This document shows positions 18,649-27,000 of a DNA stretch of 64,000 nucleotides, piece by piece. The number at the start of each line of letters is the position of its first letter. Positions within the stretch are counted from its first letter, which is position 1. The stretch lies in the NCBI RefSeq assembly GCF_008033115.1, contig NZ_CP041203.1, forward strand, positions 3,782,001-3,846,000, written 5' to 3'. Origin of the DNA: Cellulomonas sp. Y8 (GTDB lineage Bacteria > Actinomycetota > Actinomycetes > Actinomycetales > Cellulomonadaceae). The translations under genes were made by a program, and so were the position numbers. The notes under the pieces are model-generated. The model was not told the origin of the DNA and searched no databases. It saw only the letters and a list, made by a program, of their open reading frames with translations.

Positions 18649-19091
18649 CCGACCCGACACCGCGCCGGCGGGAGTTCGTCTGGCTCCTCGACGAGTTCGT
18701 GCGCTCCACGCCCGGGACGACGTTCGCCCTCGTCGTGTCCGCCGACGGCCTCCTGATGACCATGTCGCAGGGGGTCGACCGGACCCGCGGCGACCAGCTC
18801 GCGGCGATCGTCTCCGGCATCTCCAGCCTGACCCGGGGCGCGGCGCGCGAGCTGGGCGGCCGCCAGGTCGCGCAGTGCGTCGTGGAGCTGGACTCCGGCT
18901 TCCTGGTCCTCATGCACGTGTCCGGCGGCTCGGTGCTCGCCGTCGCCGCGGACACCACCTGCGACGTGGGCGTCGTCGGCTACGAGATGGCGATGCTCGC
19001 CAGCCGCGCGCAGACGACCCTCACCCCGCAGCTCGTGTCCGACCTGCGGCGCGAGCTCCCGGTGGACAGCCCCGCACGGACGGAGGCCTGA
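18645..19091 (+). CDS. cvnB: Roadblock/LC7 protein (CvnB-like)
   Basis: 148 residues, a single roadblock/LC7 domain: EFVWLLDEFVRSTPGTTFAL, VVSADGLLMTMSQGVDRTRG, DQLAAIVSGISSLTRGAARE. Such proteins dimerise and regulate small Ras-like GTPases; MglB, the GAP of the Myxococcus polarity GTPase MglA, is of this fold. It is translationally coupled to the sensor ATPase (four-base overlap) and four bases ahead of the DUF742 gene. Confidence 0.93.
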   Translation: MTDPTPRRREFVWLLDEFVRSTPGTTFALVVSADGLLMTMSQGVDRTRGDQLAAIVSGISSLTRGAARELGGRQVAQCVVELDSGFLVLMHVSGGSVLAVAADTTCDVGVVGYEMAMLASRAQTTLTPQLVSDLRRELPVDSPARTEA

Positions 19092-19095
19092 CGCC

Positions 19096-19488
19096 GTGAC
19101 CGACCCCCGCCGCGAGCGCCGCGCCGCGCCCGAGGTCCGCCCGTACGTCATCACGGGCGGCCGCACCCGGGCGGAGGGCGATGACGTGCGCCTGGACACG
19201 CTCGTGCAGGCGGACGGCTCGGCGCACCCCGCGCTCACCTCGGAGCAGCGGGCGGTCCTCGCCGGGCTGGCGGGCACCTACCTGACCGTGGCCGAGGTCG
19301 CCGCCCGGATCGAGGTGCCGCTCGGCGTCGCCCGGATCCTCGTCGCCGACCTGGTCCGGGCCGGGGCCGTGCGGGTGCACGACCCGGCCGTGCCCGGGCT
19401 CGACGCCGCCGCGGCGACCGACCAGGAGCAGCGCTACCTCATCCTCGACGTCCTGGAGAGTGTCTACGATGGCATTTCCGCCCTCTGA
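19096..19488 (+). CDS. cvnC: DUF742 protein (CvnC-like)
   Basis: 130 residues with the DUF742 pattern: VRPYVITGGRTRAEGDDVRL near the start, then a winged-helix-like segment LTVAEVAARIEVPLGVARIL and VADLVRAGAVRVHDP. It is the standard third member of conservons. Its exact job is unknown; interaction with the sensor ATPase and roadblock protein has been shown in Streptomyces. The gene overlaps the GTPase gene by 20 bases. Confidence 0.93.
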   Translation: MTDPRRERRAAPEVRPYVITGGRTRAEGDDVRLDTLVQADGSAHPALTSEQRAVLAGLAGTYLTVAEVAARIEVPLGVARILVADLVRAGAVRVHDPAVPGLDAAAATDQEQRYLILDVLESVYDGISAL

Positions 19489-20158
19489 GGGCCCCGGCCC
19501 GCTGGGTCCGGAGCAGCCCGTGGTGCCGGCCGGCGCCCCCGCCGCGCGCGCGGACGGGCACGCCGCCGCCCACGCGAACGGGCACGCCGCCGCCCACCGG
19601 GCGGAGGCGCCGACGGTCGTGAAGATCGTCGTGGCGGGCGGGTTCGCCGTCGGCAAGACGACGTTCATCGGGTCGATCTCCGACATCGAGCCGCTGAACA
19701 CCGAGGCCGCGATGACCGAGCACTCGCTCGGGGTGGACGACGCGGGCGGCCGGACCGCCGCGAAGACCGCCACGACGGTCGCGATGGACTTCGGGCGCAT
19801 CGCGCTGCCGGGGTCGCTGTGGCTGTACCTGTTCGGCACCCCGGGCCAGGACCGGTTCCTGTTCATGTGGGACGACCTGGTGCGCGGCGCGATCGGCGCC
19901 GTCGTGCTCGTCGACACCGACCGCCTGGACCAGTGCTTCCCCGCGGTGGACTACTTCGAGTCCCGGGGTGTGCCGTTCGTCGTCGGCGTGAACTGCTTCG
20001 ACGGCGTCGCCAAGCACCGGCTCGAGGACGTCCGCGCCGCGCTCGCCATCCCCGCGCACGTGCCGGTGCTGTACACCGACGCCCGGTCGCGCAGCGCCAC
20101 CAAGCAGGCGCTGCTCACGCTGGTGCGCCTCGCGATGGAGGGGCTGCGCCGTGGCTGA
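19469..20158 (+). CDS. cvnD: Small Ras-like GTPase (CvnD-like)
   Basis: 229 residues. A flexible His/Ala-rich N-terminus (residues 1-48, repeats of HAAAHANG) precedes the GTPase domain: P-loop GGFAVGKTT (57-65), G3 GTPGQDRF (123-130), and NCFD (175-178) at the base-recognition position. The glutamine after the G3 glycine is present. ATG 19469 is chosen over GTG 19460 because GGAG lies at the right spacing before it. The gene overlaps the PAS-protein gene by eight bases. In conservons this GTPase is the switch; here its operon neighbours are type IV pilus genes, which invites comparison with MglA. Confidence 0.93.
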   Translation: MAFPPSEGPGPLGPEQPVVPAGAPAARADGHAAAHANGHAAAHRAEAPTVVKIVVAGGFAVGKTTFIGSISDIEPLNTEAAMTEHSLGVDDAGGRTAAKTATTVAMDFGRIALPGSLWLYLFGTPGQDRFLFMWDDLVRGAIGAVVLVDTDRLDQCFPAVDYFESRGVPFVVGVNCFDGVAKHRLEDVRAALAIPAHVPVLYTDARSRSATKQALLTLVRLAMEGLRRG

Positions 20159-21542
20159 GCACGTCGAGCCCACCGGGGCGGTCCGCGCGGTCGGCGCGCG
20201 CGACCTCATCTTCTCCACAACCGACGGCCGCGGGGTCATCGAGAGCGCGAACCAGGGGTTCACCCGCGTCGCCGCGCACCCGTGGGCCGACCTGGTCGGG
20301 GCGCCGCACAACATCATCCGGCACCCGCAGATGCCGGCCGGGGCGTTCAAGCTGATGTGGGACACCCTGCAGGCGGGGCGGCCGTTCTCGGCCTACGTGC
20401 AGAACCTCGCCGGCGACGGCGCGGCGTACTGGGTGTTCGCGACCGTCACCCCGCTGGGCGACGGCTACCTGTCCGTGCGGATCGCGCCCGGCGTCGAGGC
20501 GTTCTGGAGCGCCGCCGCCGGCGCCTACGCCGACGTGCTCGTGGCCGAGCGGCAGGCGCGGGCCGAGGGCCTGGGCGGCGTCGCGGTGGCCGAGGCCGGG
20601 TGCGCGCGGCTCGCGGAGCGGATCGGCCAGCTCGGCTTCGCCGACGCCGAGGAGTTCATGCACACGGTCCTGCCGGCGGAGGTGGTCGCGATGGCGGAGC
20701 GGCGGCGACCCGTCGACCCCGCCGAGCAGCACGCGGGCCCGGTCGGCAGCGTGCTCGCCACCTGCGTCGCCGTCGACCGCGAGGTCGCCGGCCTGATGGC
20801 GCGGCTCGACGGGCTGCACGCGCTCGCCGGGCGGCTCCAGGAGGTCGAGCGGGACGCGCTGGCCGCCGTGGCCGCGCTCGCCGAGGTCACCGAGCTGGCG
20901 CAGCACGCGTCCGCGACCGTCTCGCAGGCCGCTCCCGTCCTGCTCAGCACCGCGGGCGCCATGTCGACGCTGGGCGACGAGGTCGGGGAGATGCTCGCCG
21001 ACCTCGCGCCGGAGCTCGGGGCGGCGCGGCGGGCCGTGCTGCGCGTCCGGTTCCGGATCGCGCTCGCGCGGCTGCACGGCGACGCGGTGGTCGACGCGGC
21101 GCGCGAGATCGACCGCGGCAGCGCCCAGCTCGGCCCCGAGCACCTGGCGCAGCTGTGCGCCTGCCTGCGCGACGACCTGGCGACCGCGAGCCGGGACCTG
21201 GCGGACGGCGGCGCCGTGCTGCGGCGGGTGGGTGCGGGGCTGGAGGTCGCGCACGAGCGGCTGCGCCGCACCGACCGGTTCCTCGCGACCTGGCGGGTGC
21301 AGGTGCCGCGCTATCAGGTGTCCCGGCAGCTGGCCCCGTACGTGTCGCCCATCGACGGCCGGCTGCGGATGAGCCACGAGCAGCTCGCCGCCCTGCGCGA
21401 CCTGGCGGACCGGTGCGCGGCCGAGGCGCAGCCGTTCGACGACGGGCCGCTGCGCGTGCTGGTCGACCGGGTGGCCGCCGCCGCGCGCGGGCTCGCGCCC
21501 GCCGGGGTGCCGCCGCTCAGCCCGACGGGGGGCCCGCTGTGA
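20151..21542 (+). CDS. Aer-like PAS protein with helical output region
   Basis: 463 residues. Residues 17-115 are a PAS domain of the Aer (redox/energy taxis) type, marked by PHNIIRHPQMP at 52-62 and an AYVQNLAGDGAAYWVFATVT strand pair. In Aer this fold holds FAD. The remaining 340 residues are almost entirely helical and Ala/Leu/Glu-rich, probably coiled coil, but lack the conserved glutamate-rich hairpin tip of chemoreceptor signalling domains. No membrane helix. It overlaps both the GTPase gene and pilB, so it is made with the conservon and the pilus motor. Likely a cytoplasmic redox or energy sensor feeding into pilus control; this is inference. Confidence 0.85.
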   Translation: MAEHVEPTGAVRAVGARDLIFSTTDGRGVIESANQGFTRVAAHPWADLVGAPHNIIRHPQMPAGAFKLMWDTLQAGRPFSAYVQNLAGDGAAYWVFATVTPLGDGYLSVRIAPGVEAFWSAAAGAYADVLVAERQARAEGLGGVAVAEAGCARLAERIGQLGFADAEEFMHTVLPAEVVAMAERRRPVDPAEQHAGPVGSVLATCVAVDREVAGLMARLDGLHALAGRLQEVERDALAAVAALAEVTELAQHASATVSQAAPVLLSTAGAMSTLGDEVGEMLADLAPELGAARRAVLRVRFRIALARLHGDAVVDAAREIDRGSAQLGPEHLAQLCACLRDDLATASRDLADGGAVLRRVGAGLEVAHERLRRTDRFLATWRVQVPRYQVSRQLAPYVSPIDGRLRMSHEQLAALRDLADRCAAEAQPFDDGPLRVLVDRVAAAARGLAPAGVPPLSPTGGPL

Positions 21543-23209
21543 AGCAGCTCGCGGAGATCCTGCTCGAGCGGGGCCTCGTCGACGAGGACCAGCTGCTCGC
21601 CGCGCTGGACGCGCAGGTCGCGACGCGCGCGCCGCTGGGCCCGGCCCTCGTGGCCTCGGGCGCGCTCACCGAGGAGCAGCTGGTCGGGGCGCTCGCCGAG
21701 CAGGCGGGCATGGCGTACGTCGACCTCGACACCGCCGACCTCGACCCGGCCGCGGTCGCGCTCGTCCCCGGGCCGGTGTGCCGGCGGCACGTGGTGCTCC
21801 CGGTGCGGACCGAGGACGGCGCTCTCCTGGTCGCGATGGCCGACCCGGGCAACGTGCTCGCGCTCGACGACCTGCGCTCGCTCACCGGCCGGCCCGTGCG
21901 GCCGGTCGTGGCCTCGCGGCGCGCGCTGGAGGCGGCCCTCGACCGCTGGGTGCGTGCCGACTCGGAGATCGCGGACCTCAGCCAGTCGATGCAGGAGACC
22001 CAGACCACGACCGGGGAGATCGCCGAGATCGGCGACGTCCTCGACGCCGACACCCCCGTGGTGCGCTGGGTGAACCTGCTCGTCACGCAGGGGATCGCCG
22101 ACCGCGCCTCGGACATCCACGTCGAGCCGGCCGAGCACGAGCTGCGGGTGCGGTACCGCATCGACGGGGTGCTCAAGGAGCAGCAGCCCGCCCCCAAGGG
22201 CATGCAGGCCGCGATCCTCTCCCGGATCAAGGTCATGTCGGACATCGACATCGCCGAGCGGCGCAAGCCCCAGGACGGCCGGATGTCCGTGGTGCACCAG
22301 GGCCAGAAGATCGACCTCCGCGTCGCGTGCCTGCCGACCGTCTGGGGCGAGAAGATCGTCATGCGGGTGCTGGACAACTCGACCGCGCGGCTCGCCCTGC
22401 GCGACCTGTCGTTCTCCGAGCGCAGCTTCGAGGTCTACCACCGCGCGTACTCCAAGCCCTACGGGATGATCCTGGTCACCGGCCCGACCGGCTCGGGCAA
22501 GTCGACGACGCTCTACGCGACGGTGAACGCGGTCTCGAAGCCGGAGATCAACGTCATCACGGTCGAGGACCCGGTCGAGTACCGGCTGCCCGGCATCAAC
22601 CAGGTCCAGGTCAACCCCAAGGCCGGGCTCACGTTCGCGGGCGCCCTCCGGTCGATCCTGCGGTCCGACCCGGACGTCGTGCTGCTCGGCGAGATCCGCG
22701 ACCACGAGACGGCGCAGATCGCGGTCGAGGCGGCGCTCACCGGGCACCTCGTGCTCTCGACCCTGCACACCAACGACGCCGCCTCGGCCGTCACCCGGCT
22801 CGTCGAGATGGGCATCGAGCCGTTCCTGGTCGGGTCCGCGCTGGACGCCGTCGTCGCCCAGCGGCTCGCCCGGCGGCTGTGCACGAAGTGCCGCGAGCCC
22901 TACGAGCCCGCCCCGGCCGAGCTGCGGTCCGCGGGCTTCACCTGGCCCGACCCGACGCGGCCGGTCGAGCTGTTCCGGCCCGTCGGCTGCCCGGCGTGCT
23001 CCGGCACCGGGTACCGCGGCCGGCTGGCGCTGCACGAGGTCATGGAGGTCTCCGAGCCGATCGAGCGGCACGCCGTCGCCCGCTCGTCCGCGCAGGAGGT
23101 CGCCGCCACCGCGCACGCCGAGGGCATGGTCTCGCTGCGCGAGGACGGGTGGCAGAAGGTCTGCGAGGGTCGCACCTCGCTCGAGGAGCTGCTGCGGGTG
23201 GTCGTGTGA
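21539..23209 (+). CDS. pilB: Type IV pilus extension ATPase PilB
   Basis: 556 residues. The N-terminus (1-60) contains two tandem copies of an MshEN-like motif (ILLERGLVDEDQLLAALDAQ and LGPALVASGALTEEQLVGAL), which bind c-di-GMP in some PilB/MshE proteins, but the conserved Arg-Leu-Gly at each motif start is degraded. The secretion ATPase core has Walker A GPTGSGKST from residue 315, an Asp-box (VITVEDPVEY), a His-box and the zinc cysteines CTKC (448) and CPAC (484). It drives pilin polymerisation at the membrane base. Start GTG overlaps the PAS stop by four bases. Confidence 0.96.
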   Translation: MKQLAEILLERGLVDEDQLLAALDAQVATRAPLGPALVASGALTEEQLVGALAEQAGMAYVDLDTADLDPAAVALVPGPVCRRHVVLPVRTEDGALLVAMADPGNVLALDDLRSLTGRPVRPVVASRRALEAALDRWVRADSEIADLSQSMQETQTTTGEIAEIGDVLDADTPVVRWVNLLVTQGIADRASDIHVEPAEHELRVRYRIDGVLKEQQPAPKGMQAAILSRIKVMSDIDIAERRKPQDGRMSVVHQGQKIDLRVACLPTVWGEKIVMRVLDNSTARLALRDLSFSERSFEVYHRAYSKPYGMILVTGPTGSGKSTTLYATVNAVSKPEINVITVEDPVEYRLPGINQVQVNPKAGLTFAGALRSILRSDPDVVLLGEIRDHETAQIAVEAALTGHLVLSTLHTNDAASAVTRLVEMGIEPFLVGSALDAVVAQRLARRLCTKCREPYEPAPAELRSAGFTWPDPTRPVELFRPVGCPACSGTGYRGRLALHEVMEVSEPIERHAVARSSAQEVAATAHAEGMVSLREDGWQKVCEGRTSLEELLRVVV

Positions 23210-24417
23210 CGACGCCCTGGTACCAGTCGACGGCCGTCCGGCCCGGTGCGCCGGTCACGGCGGAGCCCGTCGCGCCCGAGCCGGTCGCGTACCGGCCCGC
23301 GCCCGAGCCGGTCGCCCCGGCCGACCCGCTGACCGCCGTCGTCCAGGAGGGCATCGGGCTCGACGCGTCCGACATCCACCTCGCCGCCGACCACCCGCCG
23401 CTGCTCCGCGTGCACGGCGAGCTCCGGCCGTCGCGGGTCGTGGGCGTGCTCGCCGACGCCGCGGTCCGGGCGGTCGTCGAGCAGATGGCGACCCGCGAGC
23501 AGCTCGCGCGGTACGACGCCGACCACGAGCTCGACTTCTCCCACGAGGTCGCCGCCGGGTACGCCGCGCGGGTCAACGTGTACCGGCAGAGCGGCAGGAC
23601 GGCGGTCGCCATGCGGTTGATCCCGGACCGGATCAAGGGCCTGGAGCAGCTGGGCCTGCCCCCGGTCGTCGCGTCGTTCGCGTCGATGCCGCGCGGGCTC
23701 GTGCTCGTCACCGGCCCGACCGGCTCCGGCAAGTCCATGACCCTCGCCGGCATCCTCGACCTGGCCAACCGCACCCGTCCCGACCACATCCTCACGGTCG
23801 AGGACCCCATCGAGTACCGGCACCGGTCCCAGCGGTGCCTCATCACCCAGCGCGAGATCGGCGACGACACCGACTCGTTCGCCGCCTCGCTCCGGCACGC
23901 GCTGCGGCAGGACCCCGACATCATCCTCATCGGCGAGATGCGCGACCCGGAGACCATCCAGACCGCGCTCACCGCCGCCGAGACCGGGCACCTCGTGTTC
24001 GCGACCCTGCACACCCAGGACGCCGCCCGCAGCGTCGAGCGCATCGTCGACTCGTTCCCCGCCGACGGCCGGGAGCTGGTCCGCACCCAGCTCGCCGGCA
24101 CCCTGCGCGGGATCGTCTCGCAGACCCTGTGCCGCCGTGCCGACGGCAGCGGCCGGGTGCCCGCGGTCGAGGTCCTCATCACCACGCCGGCGGTGCGCGC
24201 GCTCATCCGCGAGGGTCGGCAGCACCAGCTCTACTCGACCATCCACTCCGGCGGCGACGTCGGCATGCAGACGCTCGACCAGGCGCTGTCCGCCCTGGTG
24301 CTGCAGGGGCTCATCACCTACGAGGCCGGGCTCGACAAGGCCCGCGACGTCGAGGCGTTCGAGCGGCTCTGCGGGCGCGGCGCCGGCGGCTACGGCACCG
24401 GGGCGGGGGTGCGCTGA
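23206..24417 (+). CDS. pilT: Type IV pilus retraction ATPase PilT
   Basis: 403 residues. A Pro/Ala/Val-rich N-terminal tail of about 40 residues is followed by the PilT core: ASDIHLAADHPPLLRVHGEL, Walker A GPTGSGKSM (from residue 170), ILTVEDPIEY, LIGEMRDPETI and the PilT-type AIRNLIRE-like element here as AVRALIREGRQHQL. It powers pilus depolymerisation, hence twitching or DNA uptake. A dedicated retraction motor makes a dynamic pilus far more likely than a static secretion pseudopilus. Four-base overlap with pilB, one-base overlap with pilC. Confidence 0.95.
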   Translation: MTTPWYQSTAVRPGAPVTAEPVAPEPVAYRPAPEPVAPADPLTAVVQEGIGLDASDIHLAADHPPLLRVHGELRPSRVVGVLADAAVRAVVEQMATREQLARYDADHELDFSHEVAAGYAARVNVYRQSGRTAVAMRLIPDRIKGLEQLGLPPVVASFASMPRGLVLVTGPTGSGKSMTLAGILDLANRTRPDHILTVEDPIEYRHRSQRCLITQREIGDDTDSFAASLRHALRQDPDIILIGEMRDPETIQTALTAAETGHLVFATLHTQDAARSVERIVDSFPADGRELVRTQLAGTLRGIVSQTLCRRADGSGRVPAVEVLITTPAVRALIREGRQHQLYSTIHSGGDVGMQTLDQALSALVLQGLITYEAGLDKARDVEAFERLCGRGAGGYGTGAGVR

Positions 24418-25637
24418 TGGCCGGCGGGATGAAGACGTTCGAGTACGCCGTCGTCGGGCCGGACGGCCGCCAGGTCACCGGCCGCATCGAGGCGTCGACC
24501 GAGCGCGCGGTCGCCACCCGGCTGCGCGAGCTGAACCTCGTGCCGACCTCGATCGCCGAGGTCGCGAGCTCCGGGATGAACAAGGAGCTGTCGCTCGGCG
24601 GCAAGAAGATCAAGCCGGCCGACGTCGCGATGGTCGTGCGGCAGCTCGCCACGATGGTCCGCGCGGGCCTGCCGCTGCCGCGGGCGCTCAACGTGCTGGC
24701 CGAGCAGTCCGAGAAGCCCGCGCTGACCGAGGTGCTCCGCGACCTGAACACGCAGGTCGGCGGAGGTGCCTCGCTCGGCGAGGCCGTGGACCGGCACGCC
24801 GCGGTGTTCCCGCCCGTGGCCCGCGCGCTGATCGCGGCCGGCGAGGTCGGCGGCTTCCTCGACGAGGCGCTGGCGTCGGCCGCCGCGGGGATGGAGTCGG
24901 ACCTGAAGCTCCGGCGGACCATCAAGGGGGCGATGGTCTACCCCTACGTGGTGCTCGGGATCGCGGTGCTGGCGACCGTGGTGATGCTGGCGTTCATCGT
25001 CCCGGTGTTCGCGTCGATCTTCGAGGGCCTGGACGCGGAGCTGCCCGCCCCCACGCAGGCGCTGGTCGTCATGTCCGACGTGCTGACGGTCGCCGCGCTC
25101 CCGCTGACCGCCGCCGGCGGGGCGTTCGCCTGGTGGTGGAAGCGGCACCGCCGGGACCTGAAGGTCCGCGAGGCCGTGGAGCCGCGGCTGCTCCGCGCCC
25201 CGCTGGTCGGGTCGCTCATGCGCAAGCTCGCCATCGCCCGGTTCACGCGGAGCCTGTCGACGATGGTGAGCTGCGGCGTCGCCCTGGCCCGCGCGCTGGA
25301 GGTCGTCGGACCGACCAGCGGCAACATCGTGATCGAGCAGGCGGCCGCGCAGGCGGGGGAGTCCGTGCGCGGCGGCGAGTCCTTCGCCGAGAGCCTCGAG
25401 CGCACCGGGGTGCTGCCGTCCCTCGTGGTGCAGATGGTCACCGTCGGCGAGGACGCCGGCGACCTCGACGGGATGTTGAAGCACGTCGCGGACTTCTACG
25501 ACGACGAGGTCATGAAGGGCACCGAGGCGCTGACGAGCGCGCTCGAGCCGCTGCTGCTCGTGCTCATCGGCGGCATCGTCGGCGGAATGCTGCTCGCCCT
25601 GTACATGCCCATTCTGACCGTGACCAGCAATATGTGA
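24417..25637 (+). CDS. pilC: Type IV pilus inner-membrane platform PilC
   Basis: 406 residues with the duplicated T2SF domain. The first copy has VVRQLATMVRAGLPLPRALN and the second FTRSLSTMVSCGVALARALE. There are three predicted membrane helices (about 180-205, 228-245, 375-400). An N-terminal FEYAVVGPDGRQVTGRIEA strand pair is typical. It couples PilB and PilT to pilin entry. ATG shares its A with the TGA of pilT. Confidence 0.96.
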   Translation: MAGGMKTFEYAVVGPDGRQVTGRIEASTERAVATRLRELNLVPTSIAEVASSGMNKELSLGGKKIKPADVAMVVRQLATMVRAGLPLPRALNVLAEQSEKPALTEVLRDLNTQVGGGASLGEAVDRHAAVFPPVARALIAAGEVGGFLDEALASAAAGMESDLKLRRTIKGAMVYPYVVLGIAVLATVVMLAFIVPVFASIFEGLDAELPAPTQALVVMSDVLTVAALPLTAAGGAFAWWWKRHRRDLKVREAVEPRLLRAPLVGSLMRKLAIARFTRSLSTMVSCGVALARALEVVGPTSGNIVIEQAAAQAGESVRGGESFAESLERTGVLPSLVVQMVTVGEDAGDLDGMLKHVADFYDDEVMKGTEALTSALEPLLLVLIGGIVGGMLLALYMPILTVTSNM

Positions 25638-26227
25638 TGGAAATGGTGATGACAATGAGAGCAATGCGACGTCCGGAAGAGTGCGACGACGGCTTCACCC
25701 TGACCGAGCTCCTGGTCGTGATCGTGATCATCGGCATCCTCGCCGCGGTCGCGGTCCCGCTGTACATCAACCAGCAGTCGCGGGCGCGGGACTCGGCAGC
25801 CCAGACCGACGTCTCGGGTCTCGGCCGGGAGATCCAGGCGCAGCTCGTCACTGCGGACGCGACGAGGATCCGTGTGGGGTACGGCCCGCTGGTCGCCGGA
25901 GGCACGTCCGGCGTGACCTACCGGATCTCCACGGAGAACGGGGCATCAGGGTCGTGGGAAGGCCTCGGTCGGGTCTCGGCCCACGTCTTCCTCGCCCAGG
26001 CGAGCGGCGCGGCCCAGAGCAAGGGCGGCACCTTCATCACGAGCCCGGAGGGCAGCTGGACGGGCTTCCCGCTCGTCGTCCACGACCCGATCAACCCGAC
26101 GGCGACCGTCCTGACCGAGACCAACTGGTGCGTGCACGTGTCGGTGGACAACGGCAAGACGCCCTGGGGCACGTGGCGGTACTCCGCGATGCGCGGGCTC
26201 GAGGACGGCCGCTGCGGTCAGTACTGA
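25637..26227 (+). CDS. Type IV prepilin, copy 1
   Basis: About 196 residues. The class III signal reads DDGFTLTELLVVIVIIGILA; PilD would cut after Gly and methylate Phe. The hydrophobic helix is identical or nearly so in the second prepilin (26361-26873), as is the following AVPLYINQQ(S/A)RARDSAAQTD segment. The C-terminal part is beta-rich with a conserved NWC and a terminal GxC, suggesting a disulphide loop. The start is uncertain among several in-frame ATGs (25637, 25643, 25655, 25664). Less GC-rich codons surround the start. Probably one of the two major pilins. Confidence 0.9.
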   Translation: MEMVMTMRAMRRPEECDDGFTLTELLVVIVIIGILAAVAVPLYINQQSRARDSAAQTDVSGLGREIQAQLVTADATRIRVGYGPLVAGGTSGVTYRISTENGASGSWEGLGRVSAHVFLAQASGAAQSKGGTFITSPEGSWTGFPLVVHDPINPTATVLTETNWCVHVSVDNGKTPWGTWRYSAMRGLEDGRCGQY

Positions 26228-26360
26228 GCGCCGGCGGACGCACAGACCTGCCGTCGAAGCCGCCCGCACCGGTGCCCCACGCGGCGACGGATGAGGACGC
26301 GACACCGGATCGCGACCTCGCACCCTGCACCACCTGAAACCGAACACGGAGGACAGAGAC

Positions 26361-26873
26361 ATGTCTGCACGTCTCAGGCGAGCACGTGAGGACGAGAGCG
26401 GCTTCACCCTCACCGAGCTGCTCGTCGTCATCGTCATCATCGGGATCCTGGCCGCGGTCGCGGTCCCGCTGTACATCAACCAGCAGGCGCGGGCCCGCGA
26501 CTCGGCCGCCCAGACGGACGTGTCCGGCATCGGGCGGGAGATCCAGACCCAGCTGGTCACCGGCGACCCGACGAGGATCCGGGTCGGGATGAAGTTCGAC
26601 GCCGCCGGTGACCCGGTGAACTACTGGATCGCCGAGGCCCCCGGAGGGACGCAGGAGGACCTGGGAGCGGTGTCGGGGACCGTCAGGCTCCGGACCGGCG
26701 CCGGGGGCGCGGTCGCCGACGCGACGGTCGAGGTCGCGCTGGTGCCGCACCCCGACTCCTCCGACCCGGTCAACCAGCACAACTGGTGCGTGAACGTCCA
26801 GACGGACGCCGGCAAGGAGAAGGACTTCCGCTACTCCGCGCAGCGGGGCCTCGAGCCGGGCACGTGCGCGTGA
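26361..26873 (+). CDS. Type IV prepilin, copy 2
   Basis: 170 residues, 12-15 residue leader with cleavage at ESG/FTLTE. Its first 55 mature residues nearly match copy 1, while the globular part differs, apart from a shared NWCV, RYSA, RGLE and final Cys. A clear GGAGG before ATG 26361 and a 134-base spacer with its own leader suggest strong, independent translation. Tandem duplication followed by divergence of the exposed domain is the simplest reading. The 20-bp hairpin after it may raise its level relative to pilM. Confidence 0.92.
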   Translation: MSARLRRAREDESGFTLTELLVVIVIIGILAAVAVPLYINQQARARDSAAQTDVSGIGREIQTQLVTGDPTRIRVGMKFDAAGDPVNYWIAEAPGGTQEDLGAVSGTVRLRTGAGGAVADATVEVALVPHPDSSDPVNQHNWCVNVQTDAGKEKDFRYSAQRGLEPGTCA

Positions 26874-26929
26874 CCGACGGCCGGTGACCGCCGGGGAGAG
26901 CATCCCCGGACCCGCAGGGGGCAGCACGA

Positions 26930-26973
26930 CCGCCACCCGTCCCCGGAGCACGCGCTCCGGGGACGGGTGGCGG
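26930..26973 (+). terminator. Long hairpin between prepilins and pilM
   Basis: Perfect 20-bp inverted repeat (26930-26949 with 26954-26973) closed by the loop ACGC. It lies within the pilus operon and could act as a partial terminator, allowing pilins to be made in excess of the assembly proteins. Confidence 0.8.
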
Positions 26974-27000
26974 CCCCCAGGCAGCAGAGAGGGACCACAC

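Noticed and set aside
19460..19468. GTG 19460 as start of the GTPase
   Set aside because: The ribosome site GGAG would be too close; ATG 19469 fits better.
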